The translations under genes were made by a program, and so were the position numbers. This document shows positions 13,122 to 22,566 of a stretch of DNA of 42,808 bases, piece after piece. Location: contig JAGLOJ010000053.1 of assembly GCA_023139045.1 (NCBI GenBank), positions 1 to 42,808 of the forward strand. Direction: 5' to 3'. Under the pieces are notes generated by a model that saw nothing but the letters and a program-made list of their open reading frames with translations, was not told where the DNA came from and ran no database searches. The stretch is from Candidatus Sabulitectum sp. (lineage in GTDB: Bacteria > Fermentibacterota > Fermentibacteria > Fermentibacterales > JCC-6). Positions within the stretch are counted from its first letter, which is position 1, and every line of letters begins with the position of its first letter.

Positions 13122-13343
13122 GTGCCTAATCATTTTCTCGAGATGACAGAGATACGCTCTGAAGAGGATGAGCGCGATGGCATACCGCCTGTGTTTATAC
13201 GCGTGCCGGTCACAGGTAAAGCCGACGCGATAGCGACTAAGGCTAAATATACAGCCGAATTTGTCGGCCGGGCACACAAGGATATCCACCATATATGCAG
13301 GCATCCTGACCACGAAAACGGGTGTGCCGCAGAGGTAATATAA
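13122..13343 (+). CDS. 73-aa hypothetical protein
   Basis: GTG start one base after the previous stop, with GACAGGAGGCTAAA upstream. Residues include CRHPDHENGC near the end, a possible metal site. Its stop abuts the next ATG. Confidence 0.6.
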   Translation: MPNHFLEMTEIRSEEDERDGIPPVFIRVPVTGKADAIATKAKYTAEFVGRAHKDIHHICRHPDHENGCAAEVI

Positions 13344-14075
13344 ATGAGTATCCTTAATGAAGCCAAGCTCATATTGCCTTTCGCGGAAGGTGGGGGCTCG
13401 ATAGCTTACGATAGGTCGGGCAATAAGAATCACGGCACAATAGTAGGGGCTGGATGGGAAACGAGCAATCAACACTTTGGTCCTTCAGCTTTAAGTCTTG
13501 ACGATTTAGACGACTATGTGCATGGCACGTCGGCTTTTGGAGATGTAGACTTTCGCAACCAGGCTTTCGGAATTTCCTTATGGGCCTACCCGAACGCAAG
13601 TGCCGACCAAGATCCCTTGATTACGTTAGGCGCGGCTACGGCAGGGAACCATATAGTAAATTTTATCTACGACGGAAACAACGATAGGTTGCTGGCAAGG
13701 CTTCACCAGGCAAACAATGCCTTAACGAATAGATCGGGCATACATACGGCGAGCGGTGCCGGTCTTGCAGGGGGATGGCAGCATTTTATGCTCGAGCATG
13801 ATGGCACGGGGACGATGGATCTGGCAAGGTCGGAAGCATATATCGGCAACGTTGCCTCGGCCACCACAAATAGCGTAGGAAGTTTTGGGGCCTTTCAAAG
13901 CAACTCATACCGTGTAGGGCGTGATTCGGGGGCTCAGTATTACGGAGATTATATTCAGCAAGTAATAGTATTGCCTCGAGTATTTACTGCCGCTGAAAGA
14001 AGTTTCCTCTGGAACGGTGGCGCTGGAAGATTCGTAGACTTAGCCATACCGCGGCGCAGACTGGAAGGGTATTAA
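13344..14075 (+). CDS. LamG/concanavalin-like lectin-fold virion protein
   Basis: 243 residues in one domain. YDRSGNKNHGTIVGAGW, then FGPSALSLDDLDDYVHG, then ISLWAYPNA..DQDPLITLG, GGWQHFMLEHDGTG and a final YIQQVIVLPRVFTAAE helix are the standard steps of the LamG/pentraxin jelly roll. Such domains bind sugars; next to a large beta-structured protein it probably belongs to the host-recognition apparatus. Confidence 0.8.
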   Translation: MSILNEAKLILPFAEGGGSIAYDRSGNKNHGTIVGAGWETSNQHFGPSALSLDDLDDYVHGTSAFGDVDFRNQAFGISLWAYPNASADQDPLITLGAATAGNHIVNFIYDGNNDRLLARLHQANNALTNRSGIHTASGAGLAGGWQHFMLEHDGTGTMDLARSEAYIGNVASATTNSVGSFGAFQSNSYRVGRDSGAQYYGDYIQQVIVLPRVFTAAERSFLWNGGAGRFVDLAIPRRRLEGY

Positions 14076-16742
14076 ATGAGCAAGATATTCCTTAGAAAAT
14101 ATGGTGAAGCGGCTACGATAGACTTCGATCTCTTTGAAGTTACCGGTGTTGACTTCAGGACCGATGCCGTTCATGCCTCCGGTGATACCGTAATAATGAA
14201 GAATGAGGCGGCCGAGGCGAGCACAACTAATGGCTTTACCGACGAAGGCAGCACCTATTCAATAGTCCTTACCGCTACCGAGATGCAGGCGGCGCGTATA
14301 AAGATAATTATAATAGACCAAACAGCCACAAAAGTCTGGCTTGATACGACCATTACAATCGAAACTTACGGACACGCTTCAGCACAACACGCGTTCGATC
14401 TCGATACAGCCGTACCGGGCGTAGATGTCATTCAGGTAAGTGGCGATTCGACCGCTGCCGACAACTTAGAACTCATGTTTGATGGGACTGGTTATACCGA
14501 CGACACTGCGCCATCGTCAAGATCTCAAGTGGATGGTATAGGTGCAGCTTCAGGAGGTTCATTCGGCATTCAAAACGAGGGCGACAACGTCGATTCCGCT
14601 ATCAAGGGCGTAACTTTCGTCGGTGTGGAAACTTCCGGAACCAACGAGAGTGTCGATTTTAATGACGGCGTATATCACCAAATAGATGACACGGCCGGTG
14701 GTATTGATATTGTTTACCAGTATGATGTTGGTGGTGGTAGGACTGCTGTTGAAGTTATCTGGAAGGGACGTCTCTCAGGCGTCCCGAATAGTATTGCACT
14801 ACAGACATATAACGGTTCTACGTGGGATACTATAGCCACGATTGACGGCAAGGCTGGCTCAACAAATGATGTTGAGACCCATAGTGTTTTCTTACAGCAT
14901 ACCGGAACAGGGGCGGATTTAGGAAAAGTTTATGTCCGACTTGTGTGCGTCGGTCAAACAAACCCGACGCTTTATACTGACCAGTTATTTGTCTCGGCAG
15001 TAAACATAGGCCAGACCATAGGCTATGCCGGTGGCGCGATATGGGTTGATACGAACGCCAGCAATACAAACACAGAAGCCTTTGTGGATGGTGTTGCAGA
15101 CAATCCCGTATCTACATGGGCGGCAGCGCTCACCTTGTCGGCGGCGTTAAATATTAAGCGATTTAAAATAGCTCCCGGCTCGGCCATCACCTTGACGGCA
15201 AATAGCGACGACTATGAGATTGCAGGACAGGCATACACGCTGGCATTGGGTGGACAGTCTATAGACGGGCTTTATGTCTTCGGGGGTGCTATCTCTGGCA
15301 CCGGAACTAATACGAGTGTCGCGCCCGTCTTTGAGGATTGTCCTGTGGGTAACGTCACACTACCACCTTCGGTGCTGCGTAGATGTTTCTTGTCAGGCAC
15401 TATCACCAGTTCGGGTGCAGGTGATTGGTATATAAACCATTGTATGTCCCGGGTAGCAGGTACGGGATCGCCTGTCTTTGATTTTGGTGCGGCGGTTGGT
15501 AATACAAATCTAAATATGCGCCTATGGTCTGGCGGCATACAACTCGAATCTATGGGCGATACAGGAACGGATGCGGCCTCTATAGAAGGTAACGGACAAG
15601 TCATAGAGGGGGCCTGTACCGGCGGAGTCGTTGCAGTTAGGGGTAACTTCACCACTGCTGGTATTACCAATCTGACTTTGAGCGATGACGCGCGTTTTTC
15701 GATAGAAGACCTCGTAGACTTTATATGGGACGAGCTGCTTACGAGCGGCACTCACAATATTAATAAGTCGGCCGGTAAATACTTACGCGGCGTTGAAGAG
15801 TTCCAGGGATACGAAGGCGGCTTTATCTACATCGACACTGTTAATGGGGCTGCTGGTAGCGAATCTTACGTCAATGGTGTTCTGGACAATCCTGTTAATA
15901 ACATTACGGATGCGAACATACTGGCGGCAGCATTAGGCTTAGAGCACTTTCATATCGCGTCGGGTTCGTCTATAACCTTCATTGCCTCTCAGACAGACCA
16001 GACATTCGAAGGTGAAGGCTGGACGCTCGCTCTTGGTGGACAAGACATAAGCAATACGGATATACATAGTGCTTCGGTTAGCGGTATCGGAACTGGCGCT
16101 TCCAGGGCAATTTTCAGAGAATGTTGCATGGATAGCGCGACGATTTCTTTAGCCACTCTAATGAACTGTGCTTTAGACGGAGACTTGGTTTTAGGCAGCG
16201 CGGGAACATACATCTTTAATTCTTGTTACTCAGCAATCGCTGGTACAGCTACCCCTTCAGTCGATGTTGGTGCGGCGGTTGGCAACACCAGTGTTAATTT
16301 TAGACATTATTCAGGCGGCATAGAGCTCAAGAATCTTGGGCAAGCAGGCACAGACAATGCAAGTGTTGAAGGCGACGGCCAGGTAATCTTGAACGCGAAC
16401 TGTATAGGTGGAACTATTGCCATACGCGGCAACTTTACACTCACCGATAACTCGAGTACAACTACGGTCAGCGATAACGCCCGCATAGACATCGGTCAGA
16501 TTAACGCACAGATGGCCGATGTTATGAAGACCGACGTCATAGCGGAGATGTCAGTGGGCGCACCACCCAAGAATCCGACTTTTGAGGAAGCGGTCATGTA
16601 TGTCTTTATGGCCTTAACGCATAAGATTGATATTACTGCGGCCTTTAAGGAATTTCATAACGATGCTGGCACTCTTGTTTGGAAGAAAGGTCTCACCGAC
16701 GACGGGACAACATATAGCGAAGCTGAGGGGGAGAGTGGCTAA
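14076..16742 (+). CDS. Large beta-structured virion/fibre protein with internal duplication
   Basis: 888 residues. An N-terminal beta domain (1-110) and a second domain (about 120-310) precede two tandem repeats of ~230 residues starting near 316 and 579 (GGAIWVDTNASNTNTEAFVDG / GGFIYIDTVNGAAGSESYVN; then LALGGQSI / LALGGQDI; VFDFGAAVGNTNLN / SVDVGAAVGNTSVN). The repeats look like parallel beta-helix. The C-terminal KGLTDDGTTYSEAEGESG ends many phage fibre-type proteins. Probable tail fibre or decoration; it lies unusually upstream of terL. Confidence 0.7.
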   Translation: MSKIFLRKYGEAATIDFDLFEVTGVDFRTDAVHASGDTVIMKNEAAEASTTNGFTDEGSTYSIVLTATEMQAARIKIIIIDQTATKVWLDTTITIETYGHASAQHAFDLDTAVPGVDVIQVSGDSTAADNLELMFDGTGYTDDTAPSSRSQVDGIGAASGGSFGIQNEGDNVDSAIKGVTFVGVETSGTNESVDFNDGVYHQIDDTAGGIDIVYQYDVGGGRTAVEVIWKGRLSGVPNSIALQTYNGSTWDTIATIDGKAGSTNDVETHSVFLQHTGTGADLGKVYVRLVCVGQTNPTLYTDQLFVSAVNIGQTIGYAGGAIWVDTNASNTNTEAFVDGVADNPVSTWAAALTLSAALNIKRFKIAPGSAITLTANSDDYEIAGQAYTLALGGQSIDGLYVFGGAISGTGTNTSVAPVFEDCPVGNVTLPPSVLRRCFLSGTITSSGAGDWYINHCMSRVAGTGSPVFDFGAAVGNTNLNMRLWSGGIQLESMGDTGTDAASIEGNGQVIEGACTGGVVAVRGNFTTAGITNLTLSDDARFSIEDLVDFIWDELLTSGTHNINKSAGKYLRGVEEFQGYEGGFIYIDTVNGAAGSESYVNGVLDNPVNNITDANILAAALGLEHFHIASGSSITFIASQTDQTFEGEGWTLALGGQDISNTDIHSASVSGIGTGASRAIFRECCMDSATISLATLMNCALDGDLVLGSAGTYIFNSCYSAIAGTATPSVDVGAAVGNTSVNFRHYSGGIELKNLGQAGTDNASVEGDGQVILNANCIGGTIAIRGNFTLTDNSSTTTVSDNARIDIGQINAQMADVMKTDVIAEMSVGAPPKNPTFEEAVMYVFMALTHKIDITAAFKEFHNDAGTLVWKKGLTDDGTTYSEAEGESG

Positions 16743-16933
16743 TGGCTATCGACTCTGCTGAGAGACGCCGGTGTATAAGCGGGATCATACCTATCTTCGC
16801 CCCTGGGGTTACGCCCGAGTCCGGTAAGGGTCCTGAATGGCGCCAGGAGAGTGGCTGGGGATATATGGGGATACCTGTTGAAAAGTTCGGTATCTACTTC
16901 CCTACATATAGACGGAGAAGAAGGCGATGCTAA
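16742..16933 (+). CDS. 63-aa protein with Arg-rich C-terminus
   Basis: TAATG overlap with the fibre gene and 7-base overlap with terL. Begins AERRRCISGIIPIFAPGVTPE, a pattern of short proteins found beside phage fibre genes, and ends in TYRRRRRRC. Function unknown. Confidence 0.6.
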   Translation: MAIDSAERRRCISGIIPIFAPGVTPESGKGPEWRQESGWGYMGIPVEKFGIYFPTYRRRRRRC

Positions 16934-18594
16934 GTGAAGCAAGAAAAGCTGAACTCATAAGGGAGAAAGAGCAGATAGAAGCAGAGATGCTTAGAGACCT
17001 CGAAGCTCTTGCTGCTGATAAGGACGCTAATCTGTGCTTCCATTACAGCCCCTATGCTTGGCAAAGACGCCTGATTGAGGGTATCAGGGATAAGAATACG
17101 ACGGTAGTTACGAGCTCGAATAAGATAGGTAAGACCGCGATGGGCGCTAATATCGTCATCTCGTGGGCTCTTGGCTATGAGCCGTGGAATGAGGTCACCG
17201 CTGATTACCCAGGCGCCGTACAAGCCCGCGGTAAGTATTACGCGCCTGACTCGTTGGGGATAGCCGGTAAGCGCAAGATCGTTATAACCGGAGAGGATTG
17301 GAAGCTCCATATCGGCGAGACTCTTATTCCGGAGCTTAAGAAGTGGGCCCCTGCCGGCGAGTATACGACTAAGAAGAATGAGCAGGGTGTTGAATATATA
17401 TGGAACTGGAAGAACGGTAATCAGTTCGTTATCATGTGTTACACGCAGGACGATAAGCTCTTCGAGTCTTTCCGTTGCCAAGGGGCTTGGTTTGATGAGC
17501 CGCCGCCGAAGACCAAGTATGACGGTATATCACGTGGCCTGCTCCTCGATAGAGGTAAGAAGCTATTGACCATGACGCCCTTGGCGCAACCCTGGGTGCT
17601 CGACGACCTCGTGCTGAGCAACAGGAAAGATATCTTCGTACTTGACAGGCTGTTGATAACGGAAAACGAAGACCTGTATAAGGCCGACTGCGACATTTTG
17701 AAAGAGTCCGGGCTGGATGAGGGGAACATCGAGCTCTTCTTTGATAAGCTGCTCTACAAAGACAAAGAAAAGGACTTGCCGGTAACGGATAAGGGTAAAT
17801 CGTCTGAGCATTATCTTGAGAGTCTTGGCATGACAGATGAGAATGTATCTCGATTGCTACTCCTTGGCTTCGTTAAAGACGTTGACCCCGAGGACGTACC
17901 TACCAGGATATTCGGTGTGTTCAAGTCTCTTGTTGGTAGGGTGCTTAAGCAGTTCGACATGGAGAAGCATTGGATAGAGCCCTTCCCTAAAGGGGTTCCT
18001 ACGGATTGGCCGGTGATCGCCATGATCGACTTTCATCTTAATAAGCCACAGGCCATTTCTTTTCATGCGGTTAATGAGCAGAACGTGAAGTTCATTATCC
18101 ATGAGATATGGGAGAATCTTTCGCCTGAAGAGACGGCAGATGCCATAATAAGGTATAAAGAGCAGAATGTTCTACGCATGAAGGAAGTCTACATAGACCC
18201 ACTATCGAAGGGCGACACGCAGTATATGAAGAACAGGTTTGGCAGTGGCCTTGAGGATTCGTTCAGCATCATAGAAAAGCGCCTCGCCAAACACAGGGTA
18301 AAACTCAAGGTGGCATCGAAAGATAAGGAGTCCGGAATACGAAATGTCTGGAAGGAGCTTACGGGAACCAACGGCTTGCCGACATATTATGTATTCGACA
18401 CTTGCGAGAGACATCAGTACGAGATAAATAGGTGGGTGTACGATGAGCATGGTAAGCCCGCAAAGGAATACGATGACATGATGGAAAACTGGTACCGCGC
18501 GACTCTTACGGGCCTTAAGTATAAAGAGCCTGTAAAGGCACGGCCTGTTTTACCTGTAAGTAACACCAGCGATAACTCATGGATGGGGGTTTAG
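16927..18594 (+). CDS. terL: Terminase large subunit
   Basis: 555 residues, usual size. ATPase: Walker A SSNKIGKT (63-70), Walker B GAWFDE (Asp190, Glu191), coupling motif TMT (about 216-218). RNase H-type nuclease: first Asp368 in VIAMIDFHLNKPQAISFH, second Asp424 in VYIDP, third Asp516/517 in EYDDMMENWYRA. Cuts concatemeric DNA and drives it into the prohead with ATP, docking on the portal encoded next door. All catalytic residues are present. Confidence 0.95.
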   Translation: MLSEARKAELIREKEQIEAEMLRDLEALAADKDANLCFHYSPYAWQRRLIEGIRDKNTTVVTSSNKIGKTAMGANIVISWALGYEPWNEVTADYPGAVQARGKYYAPDSLGIAGKRKIVITGEDWKLHIGETLIPELKKWAPAGEYTTKKNEQGVEYIWNWKNGNQFVIMCYTQDDKLFESFRCQGAWFDEPPPKTKYDGISRGLLLDRGKKLLTMTPLAQPWVLDDLVLSNRKDIFVLDRLLITENEDLYKADCDILKESGLDEGNIELFFDKLLYKDKEKDLPVTDKGKSSEHYLESLGMTDENVSRLLLLGFVKDVDPEDVPTRIFGVFKSLVGRVLKQFDMEKHWIEPFPKGVPTDWPVIAMIDFHLNKPQAISFHAVNEQNVKFIIHEIWENLSPEETADAIIRYKEQNVLRMKEVYIDPLSKGDTQYMKNRFGSGLEDSFSIIEKRLAKHRVKLKVASKDKESGIRNVWKELTGTNGLPTYYVFDTCERHQYEINRWVYDEHGKPAKEYDDMMENWYRATLTGLKYKEPVKARPVLPVSNTSDNSWMGV

Positions 18595-20412
18595 ATGCCT
18601 AAGCATACTGAAGAACATAAAGAGTTAATGAGCGTTGCCCTTAAAAGGTTTGAGGTTATCCAAACGGCCGAGCACGATATTCGCAAGGCAGGTATCGAAG
18701 ATGTTATGTTTACCTATAATGTGGAAAATGGTCAGTGGCCAAAGGGCCTGCGTAAGGAAAGAGAAAACGAGGAGCGGCCGTGCCTTACTTCCAACAAGCT
18801 CCGTAAGTTCGTGGCTCAGGTAGCAAACCGTGAGAGAGACTTGCGTCCCGTAAACAGAGTCATACCTGTAGACGACAAGGGTGATGTTGTGCTGGCTCAG
18901 ATCTACGATGACCTTATAAGGCAGATCGAGTATCAGAGTAAGGCCGCGCAGATATATACCAAGGCTGGGGAGCAGGCTATCGCGGGAGGCTTTGGCTACT
19001 GGCGGATACTCACCGAGTTTGTGGATGACGGCTTTGACCAGGAGATAAAGATAAAGGGTATAGATAATCAGTTCTCTGTCTATTATGACCCGCGCAGAAG
19101 GTACTGCTTTATACGCGAAGGCATGACGGTAGAGGAATTCAAGGAAGAATATCCAGATGCGGACGTTACCGATTTTGAGAACAACGGCCCGGGTGAAAAG
19201 GACGCGTTGTGGTATGAGGACGAGAAGGTGTTTGTCGCCGAGTACTTCTATAAGAAGCCGGTCGATAAGACGATAGTTCAAACCCTCGATCCCAAGACCG
19301 GCGAGACAGAGGTGTGGGCGCTTAAGGAAGGCTTGACTGTAGAAAACATAGAGTCTAAGGGCTTCAAGGTCTTGAAAACGCGCACGGTAAAATCTCACGA
19401 AGTTCGGTGGGTGAAGATGACAGGTAGTGAGATTCTCGAAGAGAGGACCCTGCCCGGCAAGCATATCCCTGTCGTGGAGGCAGTGGGCGACGAGGTAAAT
19501 ATAGAAGGTAAAACATATAAGAGAAGCCTTATCAGGGACGGTAAGGACCCTCAGCGTATGTATAATTACCATCTTACCAAGATGACCGAGACGGTTGCTT
19601 TGGCCCCTAATGCGCCCTACATAGCAACGGCAGAACAGATAGAAGGCCATGAGACTATGTGGGAGAATGCTAATATTAAGAACCAGGCTGTCTTACTATA
19701 CAATGCGGACGGCCAGACTCTTGTGCCGAAAAGAGAGCCTCCGCCACAGGTTCCTACTGGAGGGGCGTTCTTATTGAACGTTGCCGACAAGGACATCCAG
19801 GATACGATAGGTATGTTCGAGGCGTCTTTCGGGCAGCAAGGTAACGAGAGGTCGAAGGTGGCCATAGATGCGCGGTCACAGAAAAGCGACTTAGGGACTT
19901 TCCACTTTCAGGACAATTTACACCGCGCGATCCTTCATACGGCCAGGATACTTATAGATATAATACCGCAGGTCTATGATACGGAGAGGACAATACGCAT
20001 TAGAGGAGAGGGCATGGAAGGCCAGTCTCTTCAGGTAGATCCTGAGACGGGCGAGGAGCTTGCGCCCGAAGAGGAGTTTGTGACGATAAATGAGACCATA
20101 GTTAATGATGATGGCGAAGAGGTTGTAGTGCACGACCTCTCCGTAGGTAAGTATGACATCAGGGAGAATATACGGAGCTCGGCCACGCGCAGACAGGAGG
20201 CTACTGAGTTTATGACTCAGGCCCTACAGTATGCTCCTGATATAGCTCCGATGATACTCGATCTGATATTCTCGACACAGGATTGGCCGGGCGCTAAGGA
20301 AATAGCGGCTCGGATCAAGCAGAATTTACCCGCCTTAGCGCAAGGTGGACAACCACCCGCAACAGAAGGGACACCTCAAACCCCACCCGCGGGACCATTA
20401 GCGGGGCTATAA
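18595..20412 (+). CDS. Portal protein, P22 type
   Basis: 605 residues starting directly after terL. ERPCLTSNKLRKFVAQVANRERDLRPVNRVIPV, then GEQAIAGGFGYWRILTEF and the YDPRRR region follow the P22-like portal layout; helical barrel-like C-terminus with Pro/Gln tail. Twelve subunits form the DNA gate and connect to the gp4-like protein at 23993. Confidence 0.9.
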   Translation: MPKHTEEHKELMSVALKRFEVIQTAEHDIRKAGIEDVMFTYNVENGQWPKGLRKERENEERPCLTSNKLRKFVAQVANRERDLRPVNRVIPVDDKGDVVLAQIYDDLIRQIEYQSKAAQIYTKAGEQAIAGGFGYWRILTEFVDDGFDQEIKIKGIDNQFSVYYDPRRRYCFIREGMTVEEFKEEYPDADVTDFENNGPGEKDALWYEDEKVFVAEYFYKKPVDKTIVQTLDPKTGETEVWALKEGLTVENIESKGFKVLKTRTVKSHEVRWVKMTGSEILEERTLPGKHIPVVEAVGDEVNIEGKTYKRSLIRDGKDPQRMYNYHLTKMTETVALAPNAPYIATAEQIEGHETMWENANIKNQAVLLYNADGQTLVPKREPPPQVPTGGAFLLNVADKDIQDTIGMFEASFGQQGNERSKVAIDARSQKSDLGTFHFQDNLHRAILHTARILIDIIPQVYDTERTIRIRGEGMEGQSLQVDPETGEELAPEEEFVTINETIVNDDGEEVVVHDLSVGKYDIRENIRSSATRRQEATEFMTQALQYAPDIAPMILDLIFSTQDWPGAKEIAARIKQNLPALAQGGQPPATEGTPQTPPAGPLAGL

Positions 20413-20424
20413 TAGGAGGCAGTT

Positions 20425-21261
20425 ATGTTAGAAGAAGAAGTAATAACGGAGGAAGATACTCCGGCGGAAGAAGGAACACCTGAAGGAACCCCATCAGGGG
20501 GCGAAGAGGAAGGAACTCCCGTAGAGGGGGGCGAGGAAGAAGAGGTTGATTCTGACGACGAAAAGAAGTTCTCCCAAAAGGACCTTAATAGGATCGAGGC
20601 CAAAAATAAAGGGAGGGATCGGCGTGAAAACCGTGAGCTACGTGATAGATTAGCGCGTCTCGAGGGTCGTTCCGAGGCTGGTCAAGTACCGGCTCAGGAA
20701 GTCACACCGCAGTCGTCATTTAATAAGCCGGAGCCACAGGAAGATGCTTATGAAACCACGGCGGAATATGTAAAGGCCGTGAGCGATTGGCAGTGGGAAA
20801 AAAGACAAACAGAGCACGACGCGGTATCCGCAGCCACGGCACAGGCAACAGCAGCAGGGAAGTTACGCAGTGGCTTCGATGACGCGGTTAAGGCTTCGGA
20901 TATTTACGAGAGACACCCTGACTTCGACGAAGTTCTTGAAGATAGCGGGGGCGTTTTTTACACCGATGAGATGGAAGAGCTGGTTTTGACCAGCGAGAGC
21001 AGCGTCGATATCGTGAACCATCTTGCCAGAAATCTCGGTGAGGCCGAGAAGATTGGTCGGATGACGCCGATACAGGCTGCGCAGGCTATAGCAAGGCTTG
21101 AGGTGAAGTTAACCAAAAAGCCTACAAAGAAAAGTGTATCTAAAGCACCCACTCCGATAAACCCTGTAGGTGGTAAGGGTGGTGAGCCTAACACAGACGT
21201 GAGTAAGATGTCTATGGCTGAACTCGCCAAACACAGGAACAATCAGGATTTGGGATATTAA
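20425..21261 (+). CDS. Scaffolding protein
   Basis: 278 residues between portal and coat, the classic place. Very acidic Glu/Pro/Gly-rich N-terminus (1-50), charged coiled segment DRRENRELRDRLARLEG, then helices and a basic C-terminal region (LTKKPTKKSVSKA) that in this class contacts coat protein. Directs prohead assembly and is removed. Confidence 0.82.
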   Translation: MLEEEVITEEDTPAEEGTPEGTPSGGEEEGTPVEGGEEEEVDSDDEKKFSQKDLNRIEAKNKGRDRRENRELRDRLARLEGRSEAGQVPAQEVTPQSSFNKPEPQEDAYETTAEYVKAVSDWQWEKRQTEHDAVSAATAQATAAGKLRSGFDDAVKASDIYERHPDFDEVLEDSGGVFYTDEMEELVLTSESSVDIVNHLARNLGEAEKIGRMTPIQAAQAIARLEVKLTKKPTKKSVSKAPTPINPVGGKGGEPNTDVSKMSMAELAKHRNNQDLGY

Positions 21262-21274
21262 AGGGAGGTAGAAG

Positions 21275-22486
21275 ATGGCGAACCAGCAGTTAACAATAGA
21301 TATGATTACGAGAGAGGCCCTTCGTATTCTTGTCAACATGCTCAGCTTTACTAAGCATGCAAACAGGGAGTACGATAAGTCCTTCGCCGTGTCAGGTGCT
21401 AAGATAGGCGATACTCTAAGGATTAGGAAGCCATCGAGGTATATCGGTAGGTCCGGTAATACCTTGAGTACCGAAGACCACGTCGAGAAGAGTACCGAGT
21501 TGGTGCTCGATACGTTGTTCGGTGTTGACGCAGAATGGACATCGAAAGAGATGACGCTTGAGATGGACGACTTCGCTCAGAGGCATCTTCTTCCGGCGAT
21601 GGCTACCATTGCCAACAAGATCGACTACGACGGTCTTGGCCAGTACAAGAACGTAGGTAATCAGGTAGGAACTCCGGGTACGACACCCGCGACATCACTG
21701 ATCGTTCTTCAGGTTGGTCAGAGGTTGAGCGAGGAGGCTTGCCCGAAGGATCAGCTGAGAACGTTGGTTGTCAATCCTGATACCGAGGCAACGATAGTTG
21801 ATGCTCTGAAGGGGATCTTCAATCCTGCCGGAACGATATCTGAGCAGTTCACGACAGGTAATATGGGCAGGGCGCTCGGCTTCAAGTGGTCTATGGACCA
21901 GAACGTAAGGCAGCACACCACTGGTACCCATACGACAAGCTCGACACCTCTCGTAAACGGTGCCAGTCAGTCGGGGGAGAGCCTTATAACCGACGGTTGG
22001 CAGGCAAGTACAGCTGTTCTTAAGGCCGGTGATATAATCACTATCGCCGATGTCAACGCTATAAACCCTCAGAATAGGGATCTTACGGGTTCGGGCGTAA
22101 GGCAGTTTACGGTAACTGAGGATGTCACTTCGGATGGCGCTGGAAATGCCACACTTTCCATAGCCCCTCCGATCTTTGCTGATACTCATCAGTTTGCTAC
22201 CGTAGACAATCTGCCTGCGAATGATGCAGCGCTTACGATGACCGGCACGGAAGATACAGCATATCCGATAAACATGGCCTTCCATAGGGATGCTTTTGTT
22301 CTCGGAACTGCCGATCTTATAGTACCGGAAGGCACTCATAGCGCCCACGTAGAGAACCACGAGGGTATAAGCATGAGGATCGTTCAGGACTTCGACATAG
22401 TGAATAACAAGTTTATCACTCGTATCGACGTTCTGTATGGCTGGGCTACGGTTTATCAGGAGCTCGCCTGCCGTCTCATAGGCTAA
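21275..22486 (+). CDS. Major coat protein, P22 gp5-like
   Basis: 403 residues, AAAGGGAGGTAGAAG upstream. N-terminal helix, DKSFAVSGAKIGDTLRIRKPSRY, the LFGVDAEWTSKEMTLEMDDF region and the C-terminal MRIVQDFDIVNNKFITRIDVLYGWATVY follow the P22 coat family (HK97 fold with inserted domain, about residues 200-340). Highest-expression position; a terminator follows at 22514-22547. Confidence 0.92.
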   Translation: MANQQLTIDMITREALRILVNMLSFTKHANREYDKSFAVSGAKIGDTLRIRKPSRYIGRSGNTLSTEDHVEKSTELVLDTLFGVDAEWTSKEMTLEMDDFAQRHLLPAMATIANKIDYDGLGQYKNVGNQVGTPGTTPATSLIVLQVGQRLSEEACPKDQLRTLVVNPDTEATIVDALKGIFNPAGTISEQFTTGNMGRALGFKWSMDQNVRQHTTGTHTTSSTPLVNGASQSGESLITDGWQASTAVLKAGDIITIADVNAINPQNRDLTGSGVRQFTVTEDVTSDGAGNATLSIAPPIFADTHQFATVDNLPANDAALTMTGTEDTAYPINMAFHRDAFVLGTADLIVPEGTHSAHVENHEGISMRIVQDFDIVNNKFITRIDVLYGWATVYQELACRLIG

Positions 22487-22513
22487 GGTTAGGTCTAAGA
22501 AGCTATCAACCTT

Positions 22514-22547
22514 AAGAGGGGGTTATGAAGTCCTCGGCCCCCTCTTT
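22514..22547 (+). terminator. Intrinsic terminator after the coat gene
   Basis: AAGAGGGGG (22514-22522) pairs CCCCCTCTTT (22538-22547), 9 bp with short T-run. Probably partial, setting coat mRNA level over downstream genes. Confidence 0.75.
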
Positions 22548-22566
22548 ACAAACAGGAGGAAATATA

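Noticed and set aside
18625..19650. 341-codon minus-strand ORF inside the portal gene
   Set aside because: Antisense shadow of a well-supported portal gene; no start signal.
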